The notes: generated from the sequence alone by a model not told the origin. Shown: positions 1-5,551, counted from the first letter of the stretch. The stretch is DNA of 7,309 bases from an uncultured Sulfuricurvum sp. (GCF_937936435.1 NZ_CALDDG010000056.1:1-7309), one strand, 5' to 3'. Program-made: numbers and translations.

Positions 1-48
1 CGACCACCGAGATCTACACTCTTTCCCTACACGACGCTCTTCCGATCT
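1..48 (+). other. Illumina P5/TruSeq adapter contamination (not genomic)
   Basis: These 48 bases match the 3' part of the Illumina universal P5 adapter, ending in the familiar ACGACGCTCTTCCGATCT at 31-48. Compared with the 58-nt oligo, only the first 10 bases are absent. Directly after it, T49 followed by GAA-CCG-TTC-ATC-GAA reads as the end of a KdsB Asp codon and then EPFIE, so the biological insert starts at 49. In the kdsB frame the adapter has no stop and encodes a tail like SFPTRRSSDL, a known artefact peptide. On the opposite strand it encodes the equally familiar GRASCRERV. This is untrimmed sequencing adapter at a contig end and should be masked. The match is from memory of the oligo, but it is long and exact. 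Confidence 0.98.
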
Positions 49-49
49 T

Positions 50-484
50 GAACCGTTCATCGAAACGGAAGTGCTCGAACTTCTGATCGAACGTCTCAAC
101 ACTCTCAAAGCCCAAAATGCCCCGTTCATCATGGGAAGCTGCTACAACGCGATTAACACCGAATCGGCGCAAGATCCAAACCTCGTAAAAGTTATCACCG
201 ACGTCGATCACAACGCCATCTACTTCTCTCGCAGCCCTATCCCGTTTAACCGCAGCGGTGAGGCGAACTATTTCGGACACATCGGGATTTACGGATTTAC
301 GAAAAAATCGCTCCACGATTTCTGCACGCTGGGTGAAGCCCCGCTCGAAGATATTGAAAAACTCGAACAGCTCCGCGCCCTTTACCACGGTAAAAAAATC
401 TCGATGGTCAAAGTCGCCAGTGCCGGATTCGGTATCGATACGGTAGAAGATTTAGAGCGGGCCAAAAAGATTTTCGGGCTCTAA
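50..484 (+). CDS. kdsB: 3-deoxy-manno-octulosonate cytidylyltransferase (CMP-Kdo synthetase), 5'-truncated
   Basis: KdsB transfers CMP from CTP to Kdo in the cytoplasm, giving CMP-Kdo, the activated sugar added to lipid A during lipopolysaccharide core synthesis. The visible 144 residues are the C-terminal part. They open with EPFIETE, matching the family's (GD)EPFIEPE stretch, continue with NLVKVITDVDHNAIYFSRSPIPF (the conserved YFSR-PIP block) and GHIGIYGFTKKSL, then IEKLEQLRALYHG, and end with GIDTVEDLERAKK, the usual C-terminal block. Family members are about 240-250 residues, so roughly 95-105 residues, including the N-terminal CTP-binding loop, lie off the window. The first codon is cut by the junction with the adapter at 48/49. 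The reading frame runs on through the adapter without a stop, so automated calls may begin at base 2 or at a false GTG start at 71; neither is the true start. Stop is TAA at 482-484. Identification is firm. Confidence 0.95.
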   Translation, partial: EPFIETEVLELLIERLNTLKAQNAPFIMGSCYNAINTESAQDPNLVKVITDVDHNAIYFSRSPIPFNRSGEANYFGHIGIYGFTKKSLHDFCTLGEAPLEDIEKLEQLRALYHGKKISMVKVASAGFGIDTVEDLERAKKIFGL

Positions 485-504
485 GAGACTCTTCAATTCC
501 AGAT

Positions 505-543
505 GCAATACCATTATCGGCTATTGCCCTTTATCCTTTTTTC
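505..543 (+). terminator. weak candidate rho-independent terminator after kdsB
   Basis: GCAATA (505-510) pairs with TATTGC (522-527). Inside it CC (511-512) can pair with GG (519-520) across a 6-nt loop, leaving C521 bulged. The 3' side runs into a T-rich stretch (529-543, TTTATCCTTTTTTCT). Position just after the kdsB stop fits a terminator, but the stem is AT-rich and the T run does not start directly at the stem, so this is a moderate guess. Confidence 0.4.
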
Positions 544-567
544 TAACTTTTTAAATTAAAATAGATG

Positions 568-573
568 TATAAT
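568..573 (+). promoter_or_regulatory. candidate -10 box in the kdsB-downstream gap
   Basis: A perfect TATAAT sits in a strongly AT-rich stretch (about 540-573) with T and A tracts upstream, the form of sigma-70 promoter expected in Campylobacterota, where -35 boxes are poorly conserved. It lies 110 bp upstream of a second TATAAT and 142 bp before the next ATG. It could give a longer leader for the downstream gene or a short untranslated transcript. Sequence evidence only. Confidence 0.35.
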
Positions 574-633
574 AACTTGCTAAGATTCATTATAAGACGT
601 TTGTAGCCATCCGTGTCGGTATGTAACGTAAAC

Positions 634-647
634 AAAGCTATAGCTTT
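634..647. repeat. 14-bp perfect palindrome AAAGCTATAGCTTT
   Basis: AAAGCTA is followed immediately by its reverse complement TAGCTTT. It lies 31 bp upstream of the -10 box at 678-683. Its position suits an operator for a dimeric regulator. With no loop it is a poor RNA hairpin, and no T tract follows. No regulator can be named from the sequence. Confidence 0.4.
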
Positions 648-677
648 AAATGCTGCACTATTGCTATGATTCAAACG

Positions 678-683
678 TATAAT
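678..683 (+). promoter_or_regulatory. probable -10 box for the 113-residue protein gene
   Basis: TATAAT at 678-683 lies 26 bp upstream of the ATG at 710, which would leave a short leader of about 20 nt containing the ribosome binding site AAGGAAA (700-706, spacing about 5 nt from AGGA to ATG). No recognisable -35 box lies 16-18 bp upstream. This is the best promoter for the gene at 710. Confidence 0.55.
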
Positions 684-709
684 TTTTTAAAATAGTTAAA
701 AGGAAAGCC

Positions 710-1051
710 ATGTCTCTTATCGAACTGTTCACCGACTATATTCTTAATCGAAAGAGTCTCAAAGAATATGTCGAAGTCCGCAAAACGATCGATGCGCGGG
801 GCGAATTCAACGATGCAAAACTCATTCAGGCCGAAGAGAATCTTCAACGCTTAAAACAAGAAGAACCGGAAATTTACGAAGGGATGTATGAGACACTGGC
901 ACGTATTTATGCCAAAAATGCAGGATTGTCCATCGAGTATCCTATCGAATTTACCCGACAAATATTGCGTATGTATAAAGGTTCCCTGACTCCGAAACAG
1001 GTATATGAAGAGTACAAACGGGTATTAGAACATTACCACCACGATATTTAA
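710..1051 (+). CDS. hypothetical protein, 113 residues
   Basis: I do not recognise this protein. It is a soluble, charged, mostly helical-looking polypeptide with no signal peptide, no hydrophobic segment and no cysteine. Residues about 35-60 are rich in Glu, Lys and Gln and may form an amphipathic helix. The C-terminal half carries several aromatic residues and ends in YHHDI. The start is well supported: AGGA at 701-704 is 5 nt from the ATG and a TATAAT box lies at 678-683. Codon use resembles the surrounding genes, so it is probably a real, resident gene. It is transcribed alone on this strand and converges on the membrane-protein gene, with only 7 bp between the two stop codons. I see no catalytic or metal-binding motif, so no function is proposed. 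Confidence 0.8.
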   Translation: MSLIELFTDYILNRKSLKEYVEVRKTIDARGEFNDAKLIQAEENLQRLKQEEPEIYEGMYETLARIYAKNAGLSIEYPIEFTRQILRMYKGSLTPKQVYEEYKRVLEHYHHDI

Positions 1052-1058
1052 CCCGTTT

Positions 1059-1370
1059 TTAAAAGAAAAGCCATACCAACAATCCGACGCCGAGGGAGAG
1101 GTTTATCCAGCTTCCCCCATCTTCGAAAAGCCATATCAGGGATTTAAAATAGATCCGATCCATCCAAAACGGTGCCGTCGCTAAAGAGTTTTTGGCATAC
1201 TCCGTCAACTCGCTGCCCCATACAAATCCGATAACTTCCGGAAGAATGATAAATACCAAAACCCCTAAAATGCCCCAAATAGATTTTTCGGGTTTAAGCG
1301 AATGCAGCGCTTTGCGGGTTGCAGGGTTTTGAGAAATGTTTTTGAGTTTTGTTTTAAAAGTGGGGATCAT
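1059..1370 (-). CDS. small predicted membrane protein, unknown function, 103 residues
   Basis: The product has a basic N-terminal cytoplasmic-looking stretch (residues 1-30, many Lys/Arg), a hydrophobic segment at about 32-51 (WGILGVLVFIILPEVIGFVW), a polar middle, and a second hydrophobic stretch at the extreme C-terminus (about 88-103, ending LLVWLFF). This suggests an inner-membrane protein with two spans; I do not recognise the family. It lies 51 bp downstream of rpsO on the same strand and in the same reading frame, with a hairpin between. It is probably transcribed from the rpsO promoter, since no clear promoter or Shine-Dalgarno precedes its ATG (the 20 nt upstream lack AGGA or GGAG). 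No other Met occurs before about residue 70, so the start at 1370 is the only ATG choice. The absence of a ribosome site is odd for this genome. Confidence 0.7.
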   Translation of the reverse strand: MIPTFKTKLKNISQNPATRKALHSLKPEKSIWGILGVLVFIILPEVIGFVWGSELTEYAKNSLATAPFWMDRIYFKSLIWLFEDGGSWINLSLGVGLLVWLFF

Positions 1371-1387
1371 AACAGGCAGATCGAAGA

Positions 1388-1408
1388 GCTCCCCGAAAAT
1401 CGGGGAGA
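1388..1408 (-). terminator. GC-rich hairpin between rpsO and the downstream membrane-protein gene
   Basis: CTCCCCGA (1389-1396) pairs perfectly with TCGGGGAG (1400-1407) around a 3-nt loop. It lies 14 bp past the rpsO stop on the minus strand. No T run follows on that strand (it continues CTCTTCGATC), so it does not look like a canonical full terminator. It may act as an attenuator or as a 3'-end-stabilising structure. A hairpin just after rpsO that partly terminates transcription is known in E. coli (between rpsO and pnp). That parallel is by position only. Confidence 0.55.
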
Positions 1409-1421
1409 GTAGTCGGAAAAC

Positions 1422-1697
1422 TTAGATATTGTCGCGGATACCGAGATCAGCGATCAATTTGTTGTAGCTTTCGCGGTTTGTACGTTTCAAATAACGCATC
1501 AAACGGCGGCGTTGACCGACAAGTTTCAAAAGACCGAGACGTGAAGCATGGTCTTTTTTGAATGTTTTAAGGTGTTCTGTCAAATCAGCGATACGAGTAG
1601 AAAGAAGTGCGATTTGCACTTCGCTCGAACCGGTGTCACCTTCTGATTTTTGGTATTGTTTAATGATTTGCGCTTTTTTCGCCGCATCTAAAGCCAT
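1422..1697 (-). CDS. rpsO: 30S ribosomal protein S15
   Basis: S15 is a primary 16S rRNA-binding protein of the small subunit platform and contributes to an inter-subunit bridge. The 91-residue sequence is near the usual 89 and carries the family landmarks: GDTGSSEVQIALLSTRI (residues about 20-36), LTEHLKTFKKDHASRLGLL (39-57) with the conserved His-Asp-x-x-Ser-Arg RNA-contact region, and GQRRRLMRYLKR (61-72). The start is certain: AGGAGG (1703-1708, read on the minus strand) is 5 nt from the ATG. A TATAAT box at 1763-1768 (minus) gives a leader of about 60 nt containing inverted repeats, which could serve autoregulation by S15. It is divergent from the Rrf2-flhA genes and followed by a hairpin and a small membrane-protein gene. 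Confidence 0.98.
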   Translation of the reverse strand: MALDAAKKAQIIKQYQKSEGDTGSSEVQIALLSTRIADLTEHLKTFKKDHASRLGLLKLVGQRRRLMRYLKRTNRESYNKLIADLGIRDNI

Positions 1698-1702
1698 AAT
1701 AG

Positions 1703-1752
1703 CCTCCTGATTGGTATAGTAAATTTACTTGTTTCAGAACAATCCGTACAAG
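1703..1752 (-). promoter_or_regulatory. structured rpsO leader (possible S15 autoregulatory element)
   Basis: Read on the minus strand, the transcript leader holds several overlapping pairings: TTGTT/AACAA around a CTGA loop (1730-1743), CTTGT/ACAAG (1728-1732 with 1748-1752), a 12-bp palindrome AGTAAATTTACT (1718-1729), and GATTG that can pair with CAATC just before the AGGAGG ribosome site. Mutually exclusive short helices near the ribosome site are what an S15-responsive leader would need. The individual stems are only 5-6 bp, however, so this is an inference from context. Confidence 0.3.
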
Positions 1753-1762
1753 CAGAGCCGGA

Positions 1763-1768
1763 ATTATA
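1763..1768 (-). promoter_or_regulatory. rpsO -10 box
   Basis: ATTATA on the plus strand reads TATAAT on the minus strand, 65 bp upstream of the rpsO start. The sequence 17 bp further upstream (1786-1791, reading CCGCAA) is not a -35 consensus. It stands back to back with the rightward -10 box at 1818-1823, so the two polymerase footprints would overlap. Confidence 0.6.
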
Positions 1769-1817
1769 GCGGAAAAACTTCCTTTTTGCGGTAAAACTCT
1801 CTCTAATTATTTTTAGC

Positions 1818-1823
1818 TATAAT
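1818..1823 (+). promoter_or_regulatory. -10 box for the Rrf2-flhA operon
   Basis: TATAAT preceded by an A/T-rich tract (AATTATTTTTAGC, 1805-1817) and no clear -35, the usual Campylobacterota housekeeping form. It lies 28 bp upstream of the preferred ATG at 1852, giving a leader of about 20 nt with AAGGA at 1841-1845. I see no sigma-54 (GG-N10-GC) or sigma-28 signature here, so flhA appears to be read from a housekeeping promoter. Confidence 0.6.
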
Positions 1824-1851
1824 ATCTCTCCAATATACTGAAGGAATGCCG

Positions 1852-2256
1852 ATGCTGATGACCCGTGCCAGCGAATACGCGTTATTGTCACTCATCGTTT
1901 TGGCAAAAGCCGAACACGCACTGGATGTCGACACCCTCTCGCGTGAACTCGATATTTCCAAAAGCTTTTTAGCCAAAATCCTTCAAGCCATGGCACGCAA
2001 GGGGATTTTAAACTCGTACAAAGGGGTCAACGGCGGGTTTGAACTGGCACGAAAAAGTTCGGAAATCACCGTTTTGGAGGTGATGGAAGCGGCCGAGGGG
2101 AAAAGCCCCGCAGTGTTCAGCTGTTCTCCCTCACAGGAAGACTGCCCCTCGAACAAAGCGATGAGCTGCGGTTTATGGCCGTTTCTCAACCGTTTGCAAG
2201 GGAAAGTCGACGGTTTTTTAGGAACGCTGACCCTCGAAGCCATTTTGGAAGAGTAG
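1852..2256 (+). CDS. Rrf2-family transcriptional regulator with three Cys (probable Fe-S sensor)
   Basis: Rrf2 proteins (IscR, NsrR, RsrR relatives) are dimeric winged-helix DNA-binding regulators that often carry an Fe-S cluster sensing iron, NO or redox state. The 134-residue product begins TRASEYALLSLIVLA, the standard first helix. It has a helix-turn-helix at about 25-50 (DTLSRELDISKSFLAKILQAM), a wing with GVNGGFELAR (58-67), and then VLEVMEAAEG (74-83). Three cysteines, C91, C98 and C106 (C-x6-C-x7-C), occupy the region where IscR and NsrR hold their cluster, though the spacing differs from IscR's C-x5-C-x5-C. AAGGA at 1841-1845 abuts an ATG at 1846 but is ideally spaced (6 nt) from the ATG at 1852, so I prefer 1852; 1846 would add Met-Pro. 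It ends 3 nt before flhA and is probably co-transcribed with it. The regulated genes and the signal are unknown. Confidence 0.92.
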   Translation: MLMTRASEYALLSLIVLAKAEHALDVDTLSRELDISKSFLAKILQAMARKGILNSYKGVNGGFELARKSSEITVLEVMEAAEGKSPAVFSCSPSQEDCPSNKAMSCGLWPFLNRLQGKVDGFLGTLTLEAILEE

Positions 2257-2262
2257 TTCTTG
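2247..2262 (+). promoter_or_regulatory. ribosome binding site and TTG start of flhA inside/after the Rrf2 stop
   Basis: GGAAGAG (2247-2253) lies in the last codons of the Rrf2 gene, and the TTG start follows 6 nt later at 2260. The upstream TAG stop (2254-2256) is in the same frame as flhA, so no longer start exists. The next Met is about 30 residues in, inside the first membrane span, so TTG must be the start. The layout suits translational coupling. Confidence 0.75.
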
Positions 2263-4455
2263 GCAAAAACAAAGAATAAAACCCCTGACGTCAAAACGGT
2301 CTTATCGGCTCTGTTCGCATCACGCGACCTGAGTGTCGTCTTTTTTGTTATGGCGATTTTGGCGATTATTATCGTCCCGCTTCCGAGCAGTCTGCTCGAC
2401 TTGCTCCTCGCCGTCGTCATCTCGATGTCCGTTTTAATCCTTTTGATATCGCTTTATATCCCGAAGCCGACCGATCTGACAACTTTTCCGACATTACTGC
2501 TGATTATCACCCTCTTTCGCCTCTCTTTGAATATTGCGACGACACGTATGATTCTCAGTCACGGTAACGAAGGGCCTGATGCGGTCAGTGATATCATCAG
2601 CAGTTTCGGAAATTTCGTCGTCGGCGGAAACTATGTCATCGGGGTAATTGTTTTCGTCATCCTGGTCCTCATTAACTTTATGGTTATCACCAAAGGTTCG
2701 GGGCGCGTCGCCGAAGTCGCAGCCCGCTTCACCCTCGATGCGATGCCCGGAAAACAGATGGCGATCGACGCCGACCTCAACAGTGGTCTCATTGATGAAA
2801 AAGAAGCTAAAACCCGCCGTGCCGAAATCCTACAACATGCCAACTTTTACGGAGCGATGGACGGTTCGAGCAAATTTATCAAAGGAGACGCCGTCGCCGG
2901 GATCATCATTACTCTGATCAACATCATCGGAGGTTTTTTGATCGGGGTATTCCAATTCGATCTCGACGTCAGTGCAAGTGCACAAACCTATACGATCCTC
3001 ACCATCGGGGACGGTCTCGTCTCTCAAATTCCGGCACTGATTATCTCGACTGCTACCGGTATCATGATCACCCGAGGAAGCAACGACGACGACGCCAATT
3101 TTGCCGAAGGCAGTATCAATCAGCTGATGGGGAACGCCCGTATTTTGCTGATCGTCGGTTTCATCATGATCATGTTCGCAGCGGTCCCCGGTCTTCCGAC
3201 CCTTTCAATGGGATTCGTCGGTATTATCTTCGTCGCATTGGGGTATGCTCTTTATAAATACGAAAGAGGAGAACTCGTCCTCACGTCAGCACCTTCTGTT
3301 GCCAAAAAAGGGGCTTCTCCCGCTTCCGGAGCGGCTGCTGCCTCCGCAGACGGAACTCCTGCCGCACCGCGCAGAAAAACCAACGAAGAGATTGCCAAAG
3401 AAGAAGAGGCGGCACTCGAAGATATTCTCAAAATCGAAATGCTCGAACTCACTCTGGGATATCAGCTCATCCGTCTGGCCGACAGTTCGCAAGGGGGAGA
3501 CCTGCTGGAGCGCATCCGTTCGATGCGGCGCAAAATCGCTTCGGATTTCGGCTTTTTGATGCCGCAGGTCCGTATCCGCGATAACCTCCATCTCAAACCG
3601 AACCAATACGAAATTCTCCTCAAAGGGGTCAATATCGGGGACGGACTCATTCAGCCGGATCGCTTTTTGGCGATGGACAGCGGTATGGCAATCAGTGAAA
3701 TCGAAGGGGAACCGACGAAAGAACCTGCATTCGGTCTCGATGCCTACTGGATTGCTCCGGATCTCAAAGAAGACGCTATTATCAACGGATATACGGTTGT
3801 CGATCCCGCAACGGTTATCTCGACCCATATGAGCGAACTGGTCAAAAAATACGCCGAAGAGCTCCTCACACGGCAAGAGACACAAGCTCTTATCGAGAAA
3901 ATCAAAAATGACTATCCCGTCGTGGTGGACGATCTTCTCAAAGTGGCGAATATCGGTCTTATTCAGCGTGTTTTCAAAGCTCTCTTGCATGAACGCATCC
4001 CACTGAAAGATATGATCACCATCCTTGAGACGATGGCCGATGTCGCCGAATACACCAAGAGCGTCGATATCATCACCGAGCACGTCCGTGCCAAACTCTC
4101 CCGCATCATTACCCAGCTCTACACGGGTCCTGACGGGATAATCCGCCTCCTCACGTTCGATACCATGAGCGAGCAGAAAATGCTCGAAAAATCCCAGGAA
4201 CGCGACGGCGTCAAACAGCTCCTCCTAAACGTCGGAGAGATCAACGGACTGATTCAGGCAACCAGCGCCAAAGCGACCGAACTTCTCCAAAAAGGGGTTT
4301 CGCCGATCATCATTATCGTCGATCCGAAGCTCCGCCGCCCGTTAGCCGAAATCTATGAGCGTTTCAGCCTCGACATCGTCACCCTCTCCCACGCCGAAAT
4401 CGATTCGAATGCCAAATTCGAAGTGCTCGGTTCCATTACCTTAGAAAACAAATAG
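2260..4455 (+). CDS. flhA: flagellar biosynthesis protein FlhA (type III export gate component)
   Basis: FlhA is the large inner-membrane export-gate subunit of the flagellar type III secretion apparatus. It forms a nonameric ring that uses proton motive force and docks chaperone-substrate complexes through its cytoplasmic domain. The 731-residue length is normal. The first ~335 residues hold about eight membrane spans, with the conserved FRLSLNIATTRMIL (86-99), the cytoplasmic loop GRVAEVAARFTLDAMPGK (148-165) and KGDAVAG (208-214). D210 matches the proton-pathway aspartate known as D208 in Salmonella, and R149, R156 and D160 match that protein's loop residues. A linker (about 341-385) rich in Ala, Pro and Ser leads to the cytoplasmic domain, with KIEMLELTLGYQLIRLAD (391-408) and GGDLLERIRSMRRKIASDFG. 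The TTG start follows the upstream regulator by 3 nt. A DHH phosphoesterase gene follows after 9 nt. The sequence is intact, and the organism is presumably flagellated. Confidence 0.98.
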   Translation: MAKTKNKTPDVKTVLSALFASRDLSVVFFVMAILAIIIVPLPSSLLDLLLAVVISMSVLILLISLYIPKPTDLTTFPTLLLIITLFRLSLNIATTRMILSHGNEGPDAVSDIISSFGNFVVGGNYVIGVIVFVILVLINFMVITKGSGRVAEVAARFTLDAMPGKQMAIDADLNSGLIDEKEAKTRRAEILQHANFYGAMDGSSKFIKGDAVAGIIITLINIIGGFLIGVFQFDLDVSASAQTYTILTIGDGLVSQIPALIISTATGIMITRGSNDDDANFAEGSINQLMGNARILLIVGFIMIMFAAVPGLPTLSMGFVGIIFVALGYALYKYERGELVLTSAPSVAKKGASPASGAAAASADGTPAAPRRKTNEEIAKEEEAALEDILKIEMLELTLGYQLIRLADSSQGGDLLERIRSMRRKIASDFGFLMPQVRIRDNLHLKPNQYEILLKGVNIGDGLIQPDRFLAMDSGMAISEIEGEPTKEPAFGLDAYWIAPDLKEDAIINGYTVVDPATVISTHMSELVKKYAEELLTRQETQALIEKIKNDYPVVVDDLLKVANIGLIQRVFKALLHERIPLKDMITILETMADVAEYTKSVDIITEHVRAKLSRIITQLYTGPDGIIRLLTFDTMSEQKMLEKSQERDGVKQLLLNVGEINGLIQATSAKATELLQKGVSPIIIIVDPKLRRPLAEIYERFSLDIVTLSHAEIDSNAKFEVLGSITLENK

Positions 4456-4464
4456 GATACATTT

Positions 4465-5541
4465 ATGACCAAAACAATCTACCATCTTTCCCACATCGAT
4501 CTCGACGGCTACAGTTGCCAGCTCGTAATGGCACAGACACAACACACCATGATCAGTTATAACGCCAACTACGGTGCCGAAGTAATGGACCGCCTCGAAG
4601 AGATTATCGAACGGATCAAAAAAGCGAAGCAAACCGCCACTATCCTCATCACCGATCTCAACCTCTATCCCGAAGAGGCAAAATGGCTCAATCAAGAGGT
4701 CACCCGTTTGAACGAGGGGGGATGGGATATTACGATCACCCTTCTCGATCATCACGGCAGCGGAAAAGATACCGCGGCACAGTATCCGTGGTACTTTCTC
4801 GACACCGAGCGATGTGCGACGAAGATCGTTTATGAATACGCGATGGAGCATTACGGATTGAGCGGCGGCGGCTGGCTCGAAGCGTTCGTCAAAGTAGTCA
4901 ATGCCGTCGATCTGTGGCATCAGGATGAAGAAGAGGATTTCGAATACGGCAAAGTATGTATGCGCCTCATCTCCGACGCCAAAGAACTCAGCCGCGTTAT
5001 GTTCGCCGACGAAGACCGTGCCTACAAGCTCGCCATGCTCGAACAAGCGGCAACCATGCGCTATCTTCCCAAGGCCAATATCGTTTTGGACGAAGCGCTC
5101 CATAAAATGAAAAAAGAGTTCTTCAAAGACGGTATCGACAACACACTCGATAACCTCTCGACCAAATATATCGTGGCACTGCTCGGAACCAAACGCTCGA
5201 CCATGACCATCTATTACAAAGGATGGCGCGGATTTTTAAGCTATGCGCTGGGGAATACTTCCATCATCGGCAACGGCTTTTTGACCGAATTTCCCGATTT
5301 CGATTTCATCGTCGACGTCGGTACACGCGGAACGATGAGCCTTCGCGGACACGATAAGGTCGATGTGGCACAGATGGCGGGCGAATGGGTCGGCGGCGGC
5401 GGCCACCCGAACGCAGCAGGCGGACGTATCAACGGCTTTAAAGAGCAGTTTAGATACGACAAAGTCAAACGACAGATGGAAGATATGCTCGCCAACAAAG
5501 AGGCAATGCCGGGAAAACTTCCTCATAAAATAGAGGAATAA
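4465..5541 (+). CDS. DHH/DHHA1-family phosphoesterase (NrnA/RecJ-like), oligonucleotide or nucleotide phosphatase
   Basis: DHH-family enzymes use two Mn ions to cleave phosphoesters. Small two-domain members act as nanoRNases, pAp phosphatases or cyclic-dinucleotide phosphodiesterases in the cytoplasm. The 358-residue protein shows SHIDLDG (residues 9-15, with D12 and D14), ITDLN (D64), LDHHG (94-98, the DHH signature) and NAVDLW (D149), which together form the metal site. A C-terminal DHHA1 domain carries GGGGHPNAAGG (310-320), the substrate-binding loop. An acidic run (154-158, DEEED) follows the fourth motif. It is too short for RecJ, so a small-substrate enzyme is likelier, but the substrate cannot be read from the sequence. 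AGGA (4454-4457), overlapping the flhA stop, is 7 nt from the ATG. I recall a DHH gene also beside flhA in Helicobacter pylori (HP1042), suggesting a conserved neighbourhood. The next gene starts 10 nt after the stop. Confidence 0.92.
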   Translation: MTKTIYHLSHIDLDGYSCQLVMAQTQHTMISYNANYGAEVMDRLEEIIERIKKAKQTATILITDLNLYPEEAKWLNQEVTRLNEGGWDITITLLDHHGSGKDTAAQYPWYFLDTERCATKIVYEYAMEHYGLSGGGWLEAFVKVVNAVDLWHQDEEEDFEYGKVCMRLISDAKELSRVMFADEDRAYKLAMLEQAATMRYLPKANIVLDEALHKMKKEFFKDGIDNTLDNLSTKYIVALLGTKRSTMTIYYKGWRGFLSYALGNTSIIGNGFLTEFPDFDFIVDVGTRGTMSLRGHDKVDVAQMAGEWVGGGGHPNAAGGRINGFKEQFRYDKVKRQMEDMLANKEAMPGKLPHKIEE

Positions 5542-5551
5542 GTACCGTTTT

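Noticed and set aside
14..388. Minus-strand reading frame of 124 codons ending in GRASCRERV
   Set aside because: It is antisense to kdsB and its last residues are translated adapter, a known artefact peptide.
71..484. A complete kdsB-like gene starting at GTG 71
   Set aside because: Conserved KdsB residues EPFIETE lie directly upstream in frame, so 71 is an internal Val codon of a truncated gene.
1051..1075. Bidirectional terminator between the converging genes at 1051 and 1059
   Set aside because: The 7-bp gap and its flanks have T and A runs but no inverted repeat forming a convincing stem.
1983..2420. 145-codon minus-strand frame across the Rrf2-flhA junction
   Set aside because: It overlaps two clearly coding plus-strand genes and has no motif or ribosome site.
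3286..4083. 265-codon minus-strand frame opposite flhA
   Set aside because: Shadow of a real gene. Its sequence is Phe/Asp/Arg-rich, as expected from the complement of common plus-strand codons, and it lacks a ribosome site or recognisable motif.
4441..5103. 220-codon minus-strand frame opposite the DHH phosphoesterase gene
   Set aside because: Shadow frame. The plus-strand protein has full catalytic motifs, and the minus product shows no family features.
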